Below, piece after piece: positions 8,619 through 17,145 of a DNA stretch of 64,000 bases. Every line of letters begins with the position of its first letter. Position 1 is the first letter of the stretch. Below the pieces are notes generated by a model that saw only the letters and a program-made list of their open reading frames with translations, had not been told where the DNA came from and ran no database searches. This DNA comes from Ramlibacter cellulosilyticus (GTDB taxonomy: Bacteria; Pseudomonadota; Gammaproteobacteria; Burkholderiales; Burkholderiaceae_C). A program made the position numbers and the translations under genes. The stretch is taken from assembly GCF_014297465.1 (NCBI RefSeq), contig NZ_JACORT010000003.1, positions 124,001 to 188,000 on the forward strand, written 5' to 3'.

Positions 8619-9608
8619 ATGACCGTTTCCCGTCGCCAGTTCATCCAGGCTTCCGCCGCCGCCGGCGGTGCGCTCGGCGGCTTCCCACTGCCGGCATGGA
8701 GCCAGAGCCTCGAGAGCGCAAAGGTCGTGATCGGCTTCGCGCCGGGCGGCACTGTCGACACCGCAGGGCGCCGCGTTGCCGAGAAGCTCGCACCGGGTTA
8801 TGCAAGGACGGCGATTGCGGAGAACAAGACCGGAGCAGGCGGCCAGATCGCAGTGCAGGCCGTGAAGGCTGCGCCGCCCGATGGAAGCACGCTGCTCATT
8901 ACACCGACGTCGCCGGTGTCGCTGCACCTGTTCACGTACAGGAAGCTGCCGTACGACCCGGTCGCTGACCTGACGCCGGTGTCCGGTGCGGCTTCGTTCG
9001 ACTACGCACTGGCGGTCGGGCCGAAGGTCCCCGCGGACGTGCGGACAGTCCCGGAGTTCCTTGCGTGGTGCAAAGCCAATCCGGCGGATGCGAATTTTGG
9101 CTCGCCGGGTTCGGGCTCTGCTCCCCACTTCCTCGGCTCGGGGCTGGCAAAGGCGTCGCAGGTGGACCTTCGCCACATTGCGTTCCGCGGTTCGCAGCCG
9201 GCGATCGTCGACATGCTGGGTGGACAGATCGCCGCGGTCGTCGGCCCCACCGGTGAGTTCATGCCGAACGTGCAGGCGGGCAAGCTGCGGCTGCTCGGCA
9301 CCAGCGGTACGCGGCGAAGCAGGTTCACACCCGAGGTCGCCACATTCGTGGAACAGGGCTTTCGCGACATCGGCTACACCGGCTGGTTCGGCTTCTACGC
9401 GCCCGCGAAAACACCCAGCGACATCGTGCAGCGCGCCAATGCGGCGATTCGCGCGGCATTGGCCGCACCGGAAACAGTGAACAGCTACGCGACGTTCTTC
9501 ATGGAGCCGATGCCTGCCGCACCCGAGCAGCTCGCTGCAATGCTCAGGACGGAAACCAACTTCTGGAACAGTCTCGTGAAGACCGTCGGCTTCACGCCGG
9601 AGGGGTGA
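8619..9608 (+). CDS. Bug-family tripartite tricarboxylate transporter binding protein
   Basis: The 329-residue protein starts MTVSRRQFIQASAAAGG, a twin-arginine-like signal ending near AWSQS. The mature part carries the Bug-family ligand-loop pattern IGFAPGGTVDTAGR, then the conserved YDP, GSPGSGSAPH and PTGEFMPN segments. Bug proteins capture organic acids in the periplasm for TctAB-type permeases or for sensing; no permease genes are adjacent. The start is supported by AGGAG six bases upstream; the longer opening from 8580 lacks a signal peptide. It diverges from the monooxygenase operon, so its ligand is probably the acid degraded there. Confidence 0.9.
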   Translation: MTVSRRQFIQASAAAGGALGGFPLPAWSQSLESAKVVIGFAPGGTVDTAGRRVAEKLAPGYARTAIAENKTGAGGQIAVQAVKAAPPDGSTLLITPTSPVSLHLFTYRKLPYDPVADLTPVSGAASFDYALAVGPKVPADVRTVPEFLAWCKANPADANFGSPGSGSAPHFLGSGLAKASQVDLRHIAFRGSQPAIVDMLGGQIAAVVGPTGEFMPNVQAGKLRLLGTSGTRRSRFTPEVATFVEQGFRDIGYTGWFGFYAPAKTPSDIVQRANAAIRAALAAPETVNSYATFFMEPMPAAPEQLAAMLRTETNFWNSLVKTVGFTPEG

Positions 9609-9698
9609 TCAGCAGGGCGGTTGGCTCGCATCCATCCCTCAGCCAGTCTCCACGCTCACCCGCGAAGCGCGACTCAGGTGTGTACGCACGGCGCGATG

Positions 9699-9728
9699 CC
9701 CTGGGTTCCCGCCTTCGCGGGAATGACG
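9699..9728. repeat. Dispersed palindromic repeat, family D, copy 1
   Basis: CCTGGGTTCCCGCC, TTCG, then CGGGAATGACG: an inverted repeat around TTCCCGC/GCGGGAA. The same unit recurs at 35157-35185, also between genes. It is of the short mobile-palindrome type common in betaproteobacteria. The 160-base gap around it holds no other feature I can support. Confidence 0.6.
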
Positions 9729-9768
9729 AGGGGGAGCGGGAATGACGAGCGGGGGCGGGATTGACTCC

Positions 9769-11007
9769 TCAGGCCACCTTCACCAGCTCGAACAACACCG
9801 TCGGCGGCAATTCCGCGGTGAGCTGTTCGCGCCCCACCTTCGGCGTTTCGAAGCGGTCGAAGCCGCTCAGGTGGAAGGAAGGCAGGTCGCGCGTGATCTC
9901 CACCAGCGGGCAGCGCTCCTCGCCGCCCAGCACTTCCTGGCGGAAGCGCGCGATCTCGTCGGCCGGGACGTCCCAGGCGGTCACCAGGACGTTGGGCCTG
10001 GTCTCCCGCATCACGGCACGCGCCTGCGCGGCGTCGGCCGCGGGAAGGGCGTCGATGCCCATCTTGCGCAGCGAGTCGATGGCTTCGCCGCGGATCTTCT
10101 CGTCCTTCGCGATCACGAGCACCCAGGTCTCGCGCAGCGGCGCGGCCTCGTCGCCGGAACCGGTGAGTTCCAGGCAGGCCATGCCTTCGGTGCTGAGGAA
10201 GGTCTTGGGGAAGTCGATCGTGAGCAGCGCCGCGCCGTTCTCGCGCGTGCGCGTGACTTCGAGGCTGGAGGACGCGGCGATCTGCCGCAGCAGCATCCAG
10301 TGCAGGCCGTCGTTCAGCCGGCGGCCGCGCGGGCGCACCGTCCAGCCCACGCCGTTCGGGTGCGCGGCATGCGCGGGCGCCGGCGTGGTCACGCGCACCT
10401 TCAGCTGTGCGGGGCCGGGGAAGTCCGCGGGCGAGAGCATCACGTGGATCTGCTTGCTGAAGCTCATGGCCCAGTCGAGGATGGCGTTCACCAGGCTGAT
10501 GGCCACGGGCGGGTCCAGCAGCACGTCGACGCCCTGCAGCTCCGAACTGACCGTCACGCCGGCGGCCTCGATCTCGTCGGCGCGATCGTGCAGCACGTGG
10601 CGCACCAGGTCCGACAGGTCCACGCGCTCGCGCGCCTGGCGGATGCGGCCGCCGGCGAGGCGCGTGATCTGCTGCGCGCGCAGGCTCGTGCCGCGCAGCT
10701 GGTGCATCGCATCGCTCAGCGCCTTGGCCTCGCTGCGGCGCAGGCGCCCGGCGCCCACGAGGTAGTTCAGTGCGCGCAGCAGCAGGTTGCTGCTTTCCAC
10801 GGCCTGCTCGGAGAGGGCCGCCACGAGGTTGGGCCACTGCTGCGACATGGACCACGGAATGTTGGGATCCGTCGGCACGAAGCCGCCGGCGCCGTCCGAC
10901 CAGCGACGTCCGAGTTGCGGGGCGCTGCTCGCGGGCGCTTCGGGCTGCGCGGGGGCGGCCTCCGGTTCGACCAGGGAGAGGCCGGGGAATTCGAGGGCGT
11001 TGCTCAT
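9769..11007 (-). CDS. Histidine-kinase-like protein with degenerate ATPase and pseudo-receiver
   Basis: The 412-residue soluble protein has a helical hairpin resembling a kinase dimerisation domain (about 85-145), a region in the place of the HATPase (about 150-280) and a C-terminal receiver-like domain (about 295-410). Key residues are missing. The N-box reads NAILDWA instead of a normal NLxxNA, no DxGxG box is visible, and the receiver strand reads VLVTAWDVP without a phospho-accepting Asp. It is therefore probably a pseudo-kinase scaffold. The ATG at 11007 overlaps the stop of the receiver gene upstream (ATGA), so the two are translationally coupled. Confidence 0.7.
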   Translation of the reverse strand: MSNALEFPGLSLVEPEAAPAQPEAPASSAPQLGRRWSDGAGGFVPTDPNIPWSMSQQWPNLVAALSEQAVESSNLLLRALNYLVGAGRLRRSEAKALSDAMHQLRGTSLRAQQITRLAGGRIRQARERVDLSDLVRHVLHDRADEIEAAGVTVSSELQGVDVLLDPPVAISLVNAILDWAMSFSKQIHVMLSPADFPGPAQLKVRVTTPAPAHAAHPNGVGWTVRPRGRRLNDGLHWMLLRQIAASSSLEVTRTRENGAALLTIDFPKTFLSTEGMACLELTGSGDEAAPLRETWVLVIAKDEKIRGEAIDSLRKMGIDALPAADAAQARAVMRETRPNVLVTAWDVPADEIARFRQEVLGGEERCPLVEITRDLPSFHLSGFDRFETPKVGREQLTAELPPTVLFELVKVA

Positions 11008-11426
11008 AGGGAACCTCCGGAGGGGGTGAGGGGCGCCGGGGCGGAGTTCGCGCCCATCAGCGTGCACTGGTGGGAGCAGTAGTCCACGAGGGCGTCGATT
11101 TCAGTGGACTTGTCGAAGACGGCGTCGACACCGAGCTGCGCGCAGCGCTTGCGCACGCTCGCATTGACGTAGTTGCTGAACACGATGATCTTCTGCTCGG
11201 GCCGCGCGCGCTGCACGTGCTGCACGAGGCGCATGCCGCTGCCGCCCTTGAGGAACAGGTCCACGATCAGCATGTCCCAGTCGTTCTGCGCCGCGATCCA
11301 CGCGAGCGCGCCTTCCTCGGTGGCGGTACCGCCCACGACCTTCACGCACGTCAGCTCCTCCAGGGCCCCTACCAGGTTCTCCTGAATCTCTGCGTTGTCC
11401 TCGACGACAAAGACGGCAAGTTGCAC
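11004..11426 (-). CDS. Single-domain response regulator
   Basis: The 140-residue CheY-like receiver has the acidic pair E9/D10, phospho-acceptor D56 in LIVDLFLKGGSG, a switch Ser in VFSNY and Lys in FDKST. A short tail without an output domain follows. It should pass phosphate or a conformational signal to a partner protein. It is the first gene of a leftward pair, overlapping by ATGA with the kinase-like gene at 9769-11007. It diverges from the GGDEF/EAL gene at 11587, so it may be part of the same c-di-GMP control. Confidence 0.9.
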   Translation of the reverse strand: MQLAVFVVEDNAEIQENLVGALEELTCVKVVGGTATEEGALAWIAAQNDWDMLIVDLFLKGGSGMRLVQHVQRARPEQKIIVFSNYVNASVRKRCAQLGVDAVFDKSTEIDALVDYCSHQCTLMGANSAPAPLTPSGGSL

Positions 11427-11586
11427 GGAAGCTCAATCGGTAAAGGTCGGTTTCAAGGCGTAAGGCACTCTAGCCCCTGAGGTACGCGGGCCGTTCCGGG
11501 AAGCGCTCGCGTTTGCGTGTAGGAGGGTGCCTACGGGCAGCCCCAGAGCTTGCGCACGCAACGTAAGATGCGCGACAAGGAAAGAC

Positions 11587-14064
11587 ATGGACCCGGTGAC
11601 CGCGCACAACCCAGCCAGCCTGCTGCAGCTCGTCGAACGCAGCGCTTTCGTGGGGTTCTGGCGTCGCGACGCACGCCGCCGCACCCTGTACTGGTCGCCG
11701 CAGATGGCCCGCCTGCACGGCGCGCCCGACGACTACACGCCCACCTTCGAGGCCGCGCTTTCGCACTACGCGGACGAACACCGCACCGAACTCGCCGCAC
11801 GGCTTCGTGCCTGCGAGGAGCAGGGCGAGACCTTCGACGTGGAGGTGCAGCTGCAGTCGCTGCAGGGCCGGCGCACGTGGGTGCGTTGCGTGGGCCAGCC
11901 CGTGCGCGACGACGCCGGCGCGATCGTCGGCAGCGAAGGCATCGTGCAGGAGATCGCGCCCGCGGGCTACGCCGAAGGCACGCTGCTGCGCCACACCGTG
12001 AGCATGGGCGGCGCCCTCGGCAGCGGCGAGGCGTTCGTCACCGTCGACAAGCAGGGCCGCATCAGCTATGCGAACGAGCAGGCGCAACACCTGCTCGCGG
12101 CGGGCGGCGAGCCGCTGATCGGCCGCAAGATCTGGACCTTCTTCCAGAAGCGCGTGCGGCTCGGCCTCGAGGAGCGCTTCGTGCAGGCGCTCGAGAGGCG
12201 CGAGGCGCTCGAACTGGAGGAACTCGACGCCCAGGTCGCGCACTGGCTGGAGCTGCGGGGCTTTCCCTTCGGCGCGGGGCTGGCCCTGCACCTGCGCGAC
12301 GTGTCCTCGCGCCGGCGCGCGCAGCAGCACCTGACGCTGCTCGAAGGCAGCATCGCGCGCCTGAACGACATCGTCATCATCACCGAGGCCGCGCCCTTTC
12401 GCGCGCCGGGGCCGCGCATCGTGTTCGTCAACGAGGCGTTCGAGCGCCGCACCGGTTACACACGTGACGAGGTGATCGGCCATTCGCCGCGCCTGCTGCA
12501 GGGCCCCGACACGCAGCGCGCGCAGCTCGATCGCATCCGCTCCGCGCTTGAGCAGTGGGAGCGCGTGCGCGTCGACCTGATCAACTACACCAAGGCGGGC
12601 GAGCCGTACTGGGTGGACCTCGACGTGTCGCCGGTCTGGGACGAGACGCGGCGGCTCACGCACTGGGTCGCCGTCGGCCGCGACATCACCGAGCGCAAGC
12701 GCGACGAGGAGAAGATCCAGTACCTCGCGTTCTACGACCCGCTCACGCAGCTGCCCAACCGCCAGATGCTGCTGGATCGGCTGCGCGAAGCGGCAGGGGA
12801 GAGCGGGCACCCGCGCGAAGGCGCGCTGATGTTCATCGACCTGGACAACTTCAAGGTGCTCAACGACACGCTGGGCCACCAGAAGGGCGACATGCTGCTG
12901 CAGCAGGTGGGCCGGCGGCTGCGCAACTGCGTGGCGAAAGGCGACATCGTCGCGCGCCTCGGCGGCGACGAATTCGTCGTGCTGATCGAGAACACGCCCG
13001 AGAAGCCGCTCGACCCGCTGACCGCCGCCCGCGTGGTGAGCCAGCGCATCCTGGACGCCCTCGGCGAGCCCTACGTGCTGCCCGGCTACCTGCACCACAG
13101 CACCTGCAGCGTCGGCGTCACGCTCTTCGGCAAGACGGCGTCCACTTCCACCGAACTGCTGAAGCAGGCGGACCTGGCGATGTACCAGGCCAAGGCCGCG
13201 GGCCGCAATGCGGTGCGCTTCTTCGATCCCGAGATGCAGGCCGTGGCGACGGAGAACGCGGCGCTCGCCGCCGACCTGCGCCAGGCGTGGCGCGACAACC
13301 ACCTGAGGGTCGAGTACCAGCCGCAGGTGGGCATGGACGGCCGCATGACGGGCGTCGAGGCCCTGCTGCGTTGGGAACATCCGACGCGTGGCATCGTCGG
13401 CCCGGACCAGTTCATCCCCACCGCGGAAGAGACGTCGCTGATCATCCCGATCGGCCACTGGGTGCTCGAGGCGGCGTGCGCACAGCTCGCCGTGTGGGCG
13501 CAGCGGCCCGACCGTGCCCACCTCAGCATCGCGGTGAACGTCAGCGTGCGGCAGTTCCGCCATCCCGAGTTCATCGACGAGGTGGTGAGCTGCGTGAAGC
13601 GGTCCGGCATCCGGCCCGAGAAGCTCAAGCTGGAGCTCACCGAGAGCCTGCTCGCCGACAACCTCGACGCCACCATCGCCAAGATGCGCAACCTCAAGGA
13701 CATGGGGGTGCGCCTCTCGGTGGACGACTTCGGGATCGGCTATTCGTCGCTGTCGTACCTGAAGCGCCTGCCGATCGACGAACTCAAGATCGACCGGGGC
13801 TTCATCAAGGACATCCTCACCGACGGCAACGACGCCGCCATCGCGGGCACGATCATCGGCCTGTGCCGCAACCTGGGCCTCGAGGTGATCGCCGAAGGGG
13901 TGGAGACGGAGGAGCAGCGCGCCTTCCTCGCGCGCCAGGGCTGCCACCGCTACCAGGGCTACCTGTTCTGCCGGCCGCTGCCGCTGGAGCAGCTGGAGGC
14001 CTTCATCGAGGCGGCGGGCGCCGCCCCGTCCCTCACACCGGAACCATCGTCAGTGGAGTCGTGA
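11587..14064 (+). CDS. PAS-PAS-PAS-GGDEF-EAL dual-domain c-di-GMP protein
   Basis: The product has 825 residues and no membrane segment. Three PAS-like regions (about 10-125, 130-240 and 260-385) precede an intact GGDEF domain (RLGGDEF, motif at 459-463) and an intact EAL domain (GVEALLRW with E591, ELTESL, DDFGIGYSSL, KIDRGF, AEGVET). It could both make and degrade c-di-GMP. The third PAS is LOV-like (GHSPRLLQGPDT) but lacks the flavin-binding Cys of true LOV domains, so it is not expected to form a light adduct. The start at 11587 has AAGGA close upstream. The 3' end overlaps the convergent gene by 32 bases. Confidence 0.93.
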   Translation: MDPVTAHNPASLLQLVERSAFVGFWRRDARRRTLYWSPQMARLHGAPDDYTPTFEAALSHYADEHRTELAARLRACEEQGETFDVEVQLQSLQGRRTWVRCVGQPVRDDAGAIVGSEGIVQEIAPAGYAEGTLLRHTVSMGGALGSGEAFVTVDKQGRISYANEQAQHLLAAGGEPLIGRKIWTFFQKRVRLGLEERFVQALERREALELEELDAQVAHWLELRGFPFGAGLALHLRDVSSRRRAQQHLTLLEGSIARLNDIVIITEAAPFRAPGPRIVFVNEAFERRTGYTRDEVIGHSPRLLQGPDTQRAQLDRIRSALEQWERVRVDLINYTKAGEPYWVDLDVSPVWDETRRLTHWVAVGRDITERKRDEEKIQYLAFYDPLTQLPNRQMLLDRLREAAGESGHPREGALMFIDLDNFKVLNDTLGHQKGDMLLQQVGRRLRNCVAKGDIVARLGGDEFVVLIENTPEKPLDPLTAARVVSQRILDALGEPYVLPGYLHHSTCSVGVTLFGKTASTSTELLKQADLAMYQAKAAGRNAVRFFDPEMQAVATENAALAADLRQAWRDNHLRVEYQPQVGMDGRMTGVEALLRWEHPTRGIVGPDQFIPTAEETSLIIPIGHWVLEAACAQLAVWAQRPDRAHLSIAVNVSVRQFRHPEFIDEVVSCVKRSGIRPEKLKLELTESLLADNLDATIAKMRNLKDMGVRLSVDDFGIGYSSLSYLKRLPIDELKIDRGFIKDILTDGNDAAIAGTIIGLCRNLGLEVIAEGVETEEQRAFLARQGCHRYQGYLFCRPLPLEQLEAFIEAAGAAPSLTPEPSSVES

Positions 14065-14782
14065 TCACGGCGCGCGGCAGGCGCAGGATGATCGCCTGGC
14101 CGCTGCGCAGCAGTTCCACGCCGTGCTCCTGCGCGAGTGCCTGCACTTCCACCCAGGACAGCGGCGCGTCCCCGGCTTCGTGCAGCTGCGTGAAGGTGCC
14201 TTGCGGCTGCGGCTGGTACTCCACCGCGATGACGCCGTGCGACGAAGACTGCTCGGTGCGCACCGCGACTTCGCCCGGGGCGGGCGCCGCATCGGTGAGG
14301 GTGAGGATCGCGGCGGCGAGCAGGAAGCGCAGGGCGCTGCGCGAGACGTCGAACTCGCCGTCGCCCAGTTCCATGCGGAGGTCGAAGCCGCGGAAGTTCA
14401 GGCTGGTGGAGAGCAGGCGCACGATCTCGGTGGCGCCTTCGCGCAGGGTGATCGTGTCGTCTTCCGCGGGCTCCATCCACGTGCACACTTCCAGGCAACG
14501 GGCCACGGCCTGGCGCGAGAGCCGGTTCAGCTTGGAGACGGAGCCGGCGAGGTCGTCGCTGGCGACGGCGCCGCGCTCCATGCGCGCGCTCAGCGCTTCG
14601 GCCATCATGCCCAGCGACTGCAGGTGCACCACCATGTCGTGCCTCAGCGGCGGCGTGAGGCGGCGCAGGATGTCGTGCTGCGCAGCACGCGCGAGGCTGC
14701 GTTGTCGCTGGGGCGAGGCGTCCATGGCAGGGGGCGGCAGGGCTCCGGCGGACGTGACGATGGGGTTCTCGATGGCCAACAC
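14033..14782 (-). CDS. Histidine-kinase-like protein lacking ATPase signatures
   Basis: The product is up to 249 residues. A helical region contains an H-box-like LRHDMVVHLQSLG, and the C-terminal half has the size of a HATPase domain. Yet the N-box position reads LLAAAILTLTDAA and no glycine boxes are visible, so catalysis is doubtful. The start is uncertain: GTG at 14782 gives 249 residues, ATG at 14725 gives 230, and neither has a convincing ribosome site. It overlaps the end of the GGDEF/EAL gene tail to tail and diverges from a working sensor kinase at 14926. It might be a phosphotransfer or anti-kinase partner. Confidence 0.6.
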   Translation of the reverse strand: MLAIENPIVTSAGALPPPAMDASPQRQRSLARAAQHDILRRLTPPLRHDMVVHLQSLGMMAEALSARMERGAVASDDLAGSVSKLNRLSRQAVARCLEVCTWMEPAEDDTITLREGATEIVRLLSTSLNFRGFDLRMELGDGEFDVSRSALRFLLAAAILTLTDAAPAPGEVAVRTEQSSSHGVIAVEYQPQPQGTFTQLHEAGDAPLSWVEVQALAQEHGVELLRSGQAIILRLPRAVITTPLTMVPV

Positions 14783-14925
14783 TGCTAAGGTTTGAAGCGT
14801 TCAGGTTGGAAGCGAGTCTCGGATGCGGGTTCCCCGCGCCGTGTCAGGGGGTCCCGGGGCGCCATGTAGGACGCGTGCCCCACCCCGTGTGGCCCGCGCT
14901 GTCGGTTGTGCTGTAATTTTGGCTT

Positions 14926-15999
14926 ATGCAGCCTTCCGCGTCCCTTTCCCTGCCCTCCGACGACAGTGCCGCCGCGCGCCTGGCGGGCCTGCTCGATTCC
15001 GCGATGGACGGAATCATCAGCGTGGACGACACGCAGCGCATCGTCATCTACAACCGTGCCGCGGAGCGCATGTTCGGCTGGAAGTCCGATGAGGTGCGCG
15101 GCAAGTCGCTGGACCTCCTGATTCCCGAGCGCTACCGGCGCGGCCACGGCCAGCAGGTGCGGCGCTTCGGCGCCACCGGCACCACGTCGCGCCGCATGGG
15201 CGACAACACCGTGCTCTATGCGATGCGCAAGGACGGCAGCGAGTTCCCGATCGACGCCTCGATCTCGCAGCTGCAGACGCCGGAGGGCAAGCTCTACACC
15301 GTGATCCTGCGCGACGTGACCGAGCGCGTGCGCGCGCGCGAGGAGCTGGCCAACTTCGCGGCCGAATCCGCCGGCGTGCGCGAACAGGAGAAGTCCCGCA
15401 TCGCCCGCGAGCTGCACGACGAGCTCGCGCAATCCCTCACGGCGCTGAAGATGGACACCATCTGGCTGCGGGACCACGTACCCGCCGGCGATGCCGCGGC
15501 GCACGACAAGATGGCCCAGATGCTGGCGCTGCTGGATTCCTCGGTCGCGGCGGTGCGGCGCATCGCCGCGGACCTGCGGCCGCTGGTCCTCGACGACCTG
15601 GGCCTGGTGCCGGCCATCGAGTGGGTGGTGCAGAGCTTCACGCAGCGCAGCGGCGTGCCGTGCGAGCTGGACCTGGACGAGTCGCTGGAACTGAAGGAGC
15701 CCTACGCCACGGGCGTGTTCCGCATCGTGCAGGAGTCCCTGAACAACGTCGCGAAGCACGCACGCGCCACGCGCGTGCGGGTGGTGCTGCGCCCCGCGGG
15801 CGAGCACCTGCTGCTGCGCGTGGAGGACGACGGCATCGGCTTCCGCCTGGGCGCGCCGCGCCCGCCGCAGTCCCTGGGCCTCGTCGGCCTGCGCGAACGC
15901 GCGCAGCTGCTGCGCGGCGAGGTGCGCGTGGAAAGCAGCCCCGGCGCGGGCACCCGCGTGGAAGCCCGCATTCCCCTGGTTCCCGAAGGAACGCCATGA
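14926..15999 (+). CDS. Cytosolic PAS sensor histidine kinase (NarX/DegS type)
   Basis: The 357-residue kinase has an N-terminal PAS domain (about 18-135) and a HisKA_3 phospho-acceptor helix RELHDELAQSL with H164. The HATPase shows NNVAKHARA (N-box) and DDGIGF (G1). No membrane helix or signal peptide is present, so it senses a cytoplasmic signal. It should autophosphorylate and donate to the NarL-type regulator encoded next, with which it overlaps by ATGA (15996-15999). Length and domain order are normal for the family. Confidence 0.93.
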   Translation: MQPSASLSLPSDDSAAARLAGLLDSAMDGIISVDDTQRIVIYNRAAERMFGWKSDEVRGKSLDLLIPERYRRGHGQQVRRFGATGTTSRRMGDNTVLYAMRKDGSEFPIDASISQLQTPEGKLYTVILRDVTERVRAREELANFAAESAGVREQEKSRIARELHDELAQSLTALKMDTIWLRDHVPAGDAAAHDKMAQMLALLDSSVAAVRRIAADLRPLVLDDLGLVPAIEWVVQSFTQRSGVPCELDLDESLELKEPYATGVFRIVQESLNNVAKHARATRVRVVLRPAGEHLLLRVEDDGIGFRLGAPRPPQSLGLVGLRERAQLLRGEVRVESSPGAGTRVEARIPLVPEGTP

Positions 16000-16634
16000 C
16001 CGTCCGCATCGTCCTGGCGGACGACCACGCCATCGTCCGCGAAGGCCTCAAGCGCATCGTTTCCGACGTCGAGGACTTCACCGTCGCCGGCGAGGCCGCG
16101 GACGGCACGGACGTGATGCGCATCGTGCGCAGCCTGGAGTTCGACGTGCTGGTGCTGGACCTGTCGATGCCGGGCCGCAGCGGCATGGAGCTGATCAAGC
16201 TGGTGAAGGCGGAGAAGCCGCGCCTGCGCATCCTCGTGCTGAGCATGCACCAGGAGACGCAGTACGCGGTGCGCGCGATCAAGTCCGGCGCGAGCGGCTA
16301 CCTCACGAAGGAAAGTGCCCCCGCGCAACTGGAACAGGCGATCCGCAAGATCGCAGGCGGCGGCGCCTACATCAGCGCCGAAGTCGCGGAGCAGCTCGCC
16401 CTCGGCGCCATGCCGGGCAGCGACGCGCCGCCGCACGAGACGCTCTCGGACCGGGAGTTCGAAGTCTTCCGGCTACTGGTGGCGGGCGAGGCCGTGTCCG
16501 ATATCGCGGCCAAGCTCAACCTGTCGGTGAAGACGGTGAGCACGCACAAGTCGAACCTGATGCAGAAGATCGGGTTGACGAACCAGACGGAACTGGTGCG
16601 CTACGCGATCAAGCACGGGCTGGTGGATCTCTGA
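15996..16634 (+). CDS. NarL/FixJ-family response regulator
   Basis: The product has 212 residues. The receiver domain has D9/D10 and phospho-acceptor D55 (LVLDLSMPG), with Ser in VLSMHQ and Lys in YLTKES. A linker leads to a LuxR-type helix-turn-helix (about 148-207) with LSDREFEVFRLL and VSDIAAKLNLSVKTVSTHK. It is a transcription factor activated by the kinase encoded just upstream, whose stop codon overlaps this ATG. No target can be read from the sequence. The last 26 bases overlap the convergent DUF2917 gene. Confidence 0.95.
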   Translation: MTVRIVLADDHAIVREGLKRIVSDVEDFTVAGEAADGTDVMRIVRSLEFDVLVLDLSMPGRSGMELIKLVKAEKPRLRILVLSMHQETQYAVRAIKSGASGYLTKESAPAQLEQAIRKIAGGGAYISAEVAEQLALGAMPGSDAPPHETLSDREFEVFRLLVAGEAVSDIAAKLNLSVKTVSTHKSNLMQKIGLTNQTELVRYAIKHGLVDL

Positions 16635-16941
16635 CTTCCTCCACCACTTCGAACTCCATCACGCAATCCCCCCGCAAGGCATGCACGGTCATGCGGTTGC
16701 GGGTGTCCGCCACGTAGCTCTGGGACGGCCGCAGGAACACGTCGCGCGGGTCGCCGTCGTGCGTGATCCACGCTTCCCCGTTGCGGCAATGCACCGTCAC
16801 CGTGCCGGGCAGCGGCGCGACCTCGCGCGTGGCGCCTTGCCGCACCTGGGCGAAGAAGCGGCGCGTGATGTGCCGGGGCCGCGGCGGTGCCAGGCCGAAG
16901 AGGCGGGCGATGTCGGGCAGGCTGGGCAGGGCGGTTTCCAT
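16609..16941 (-). CDS. DUF2917 domain protein
   Basis: The 110-residue protein carries the pattern VTVHCRNGEAWITHDGDPRDVFL, typical of the DUF2917 family of small cupin-like beta proteins found in Burkholderiales. No signal peptide or membrane segment is present, and the function is unknown. It overlaps the 3' end of the response regulator gene, tail to tail. The ATG at 16941 gives the full family length. Confidence 0.8.
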   Translation of the reverse strand: METALPSLPDIARLFGLAPPRPRHITRRFFAQVRQGATREVAPLPGTVTVHCRNGEAWITHDGDPRDVFLRPSQSYVADTRNRMTVHALRGDCVMEFEVVEEVRDPPARA

Positions 16942-17084
16942 GGGTGGCGATCATCGGGGCGCGGCGCAGCCCATCCAGTCGGACGGCCGCGCCAGCCGCT
17001 GTAGTCGGCCGCCTGCGGCGCTCCGGGTGCGTAGTCGCCGTGCGCCCGCAGGGCGCGGCAAAGCCTCAGCGCCGTCGCGCGGCC

Positions 17085-17120
17085 GTCCTACAGTCGCGCC
17101 AAGCTCGGCCCTCCTAGATT
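17085..17120 (+). promoter_or_regulatory. Candidate GTCCTAC promoter-like element upstream of the PBP gene
   Basis: GTCCTAC at 17085-17091 and CCTAGATT at 17113-17120 lie 26 bases before the ATG at 17146. Similar pairs occur at 2462 and 57789. It is a guess at an alternative-sigma promoter. Confidence 0.3.
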
Positions 17121-17145
17121 CGTGCACCACCAGGAAGAGAGCACC

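Noticed and set aside
11587..14064. LOV photoreceptor in the third PAS domain
   Set aside because: The motif GHSPRLLQGPDT resembles LOV but lacks the adduct-forming Cys, so a blue-light function is not supported.
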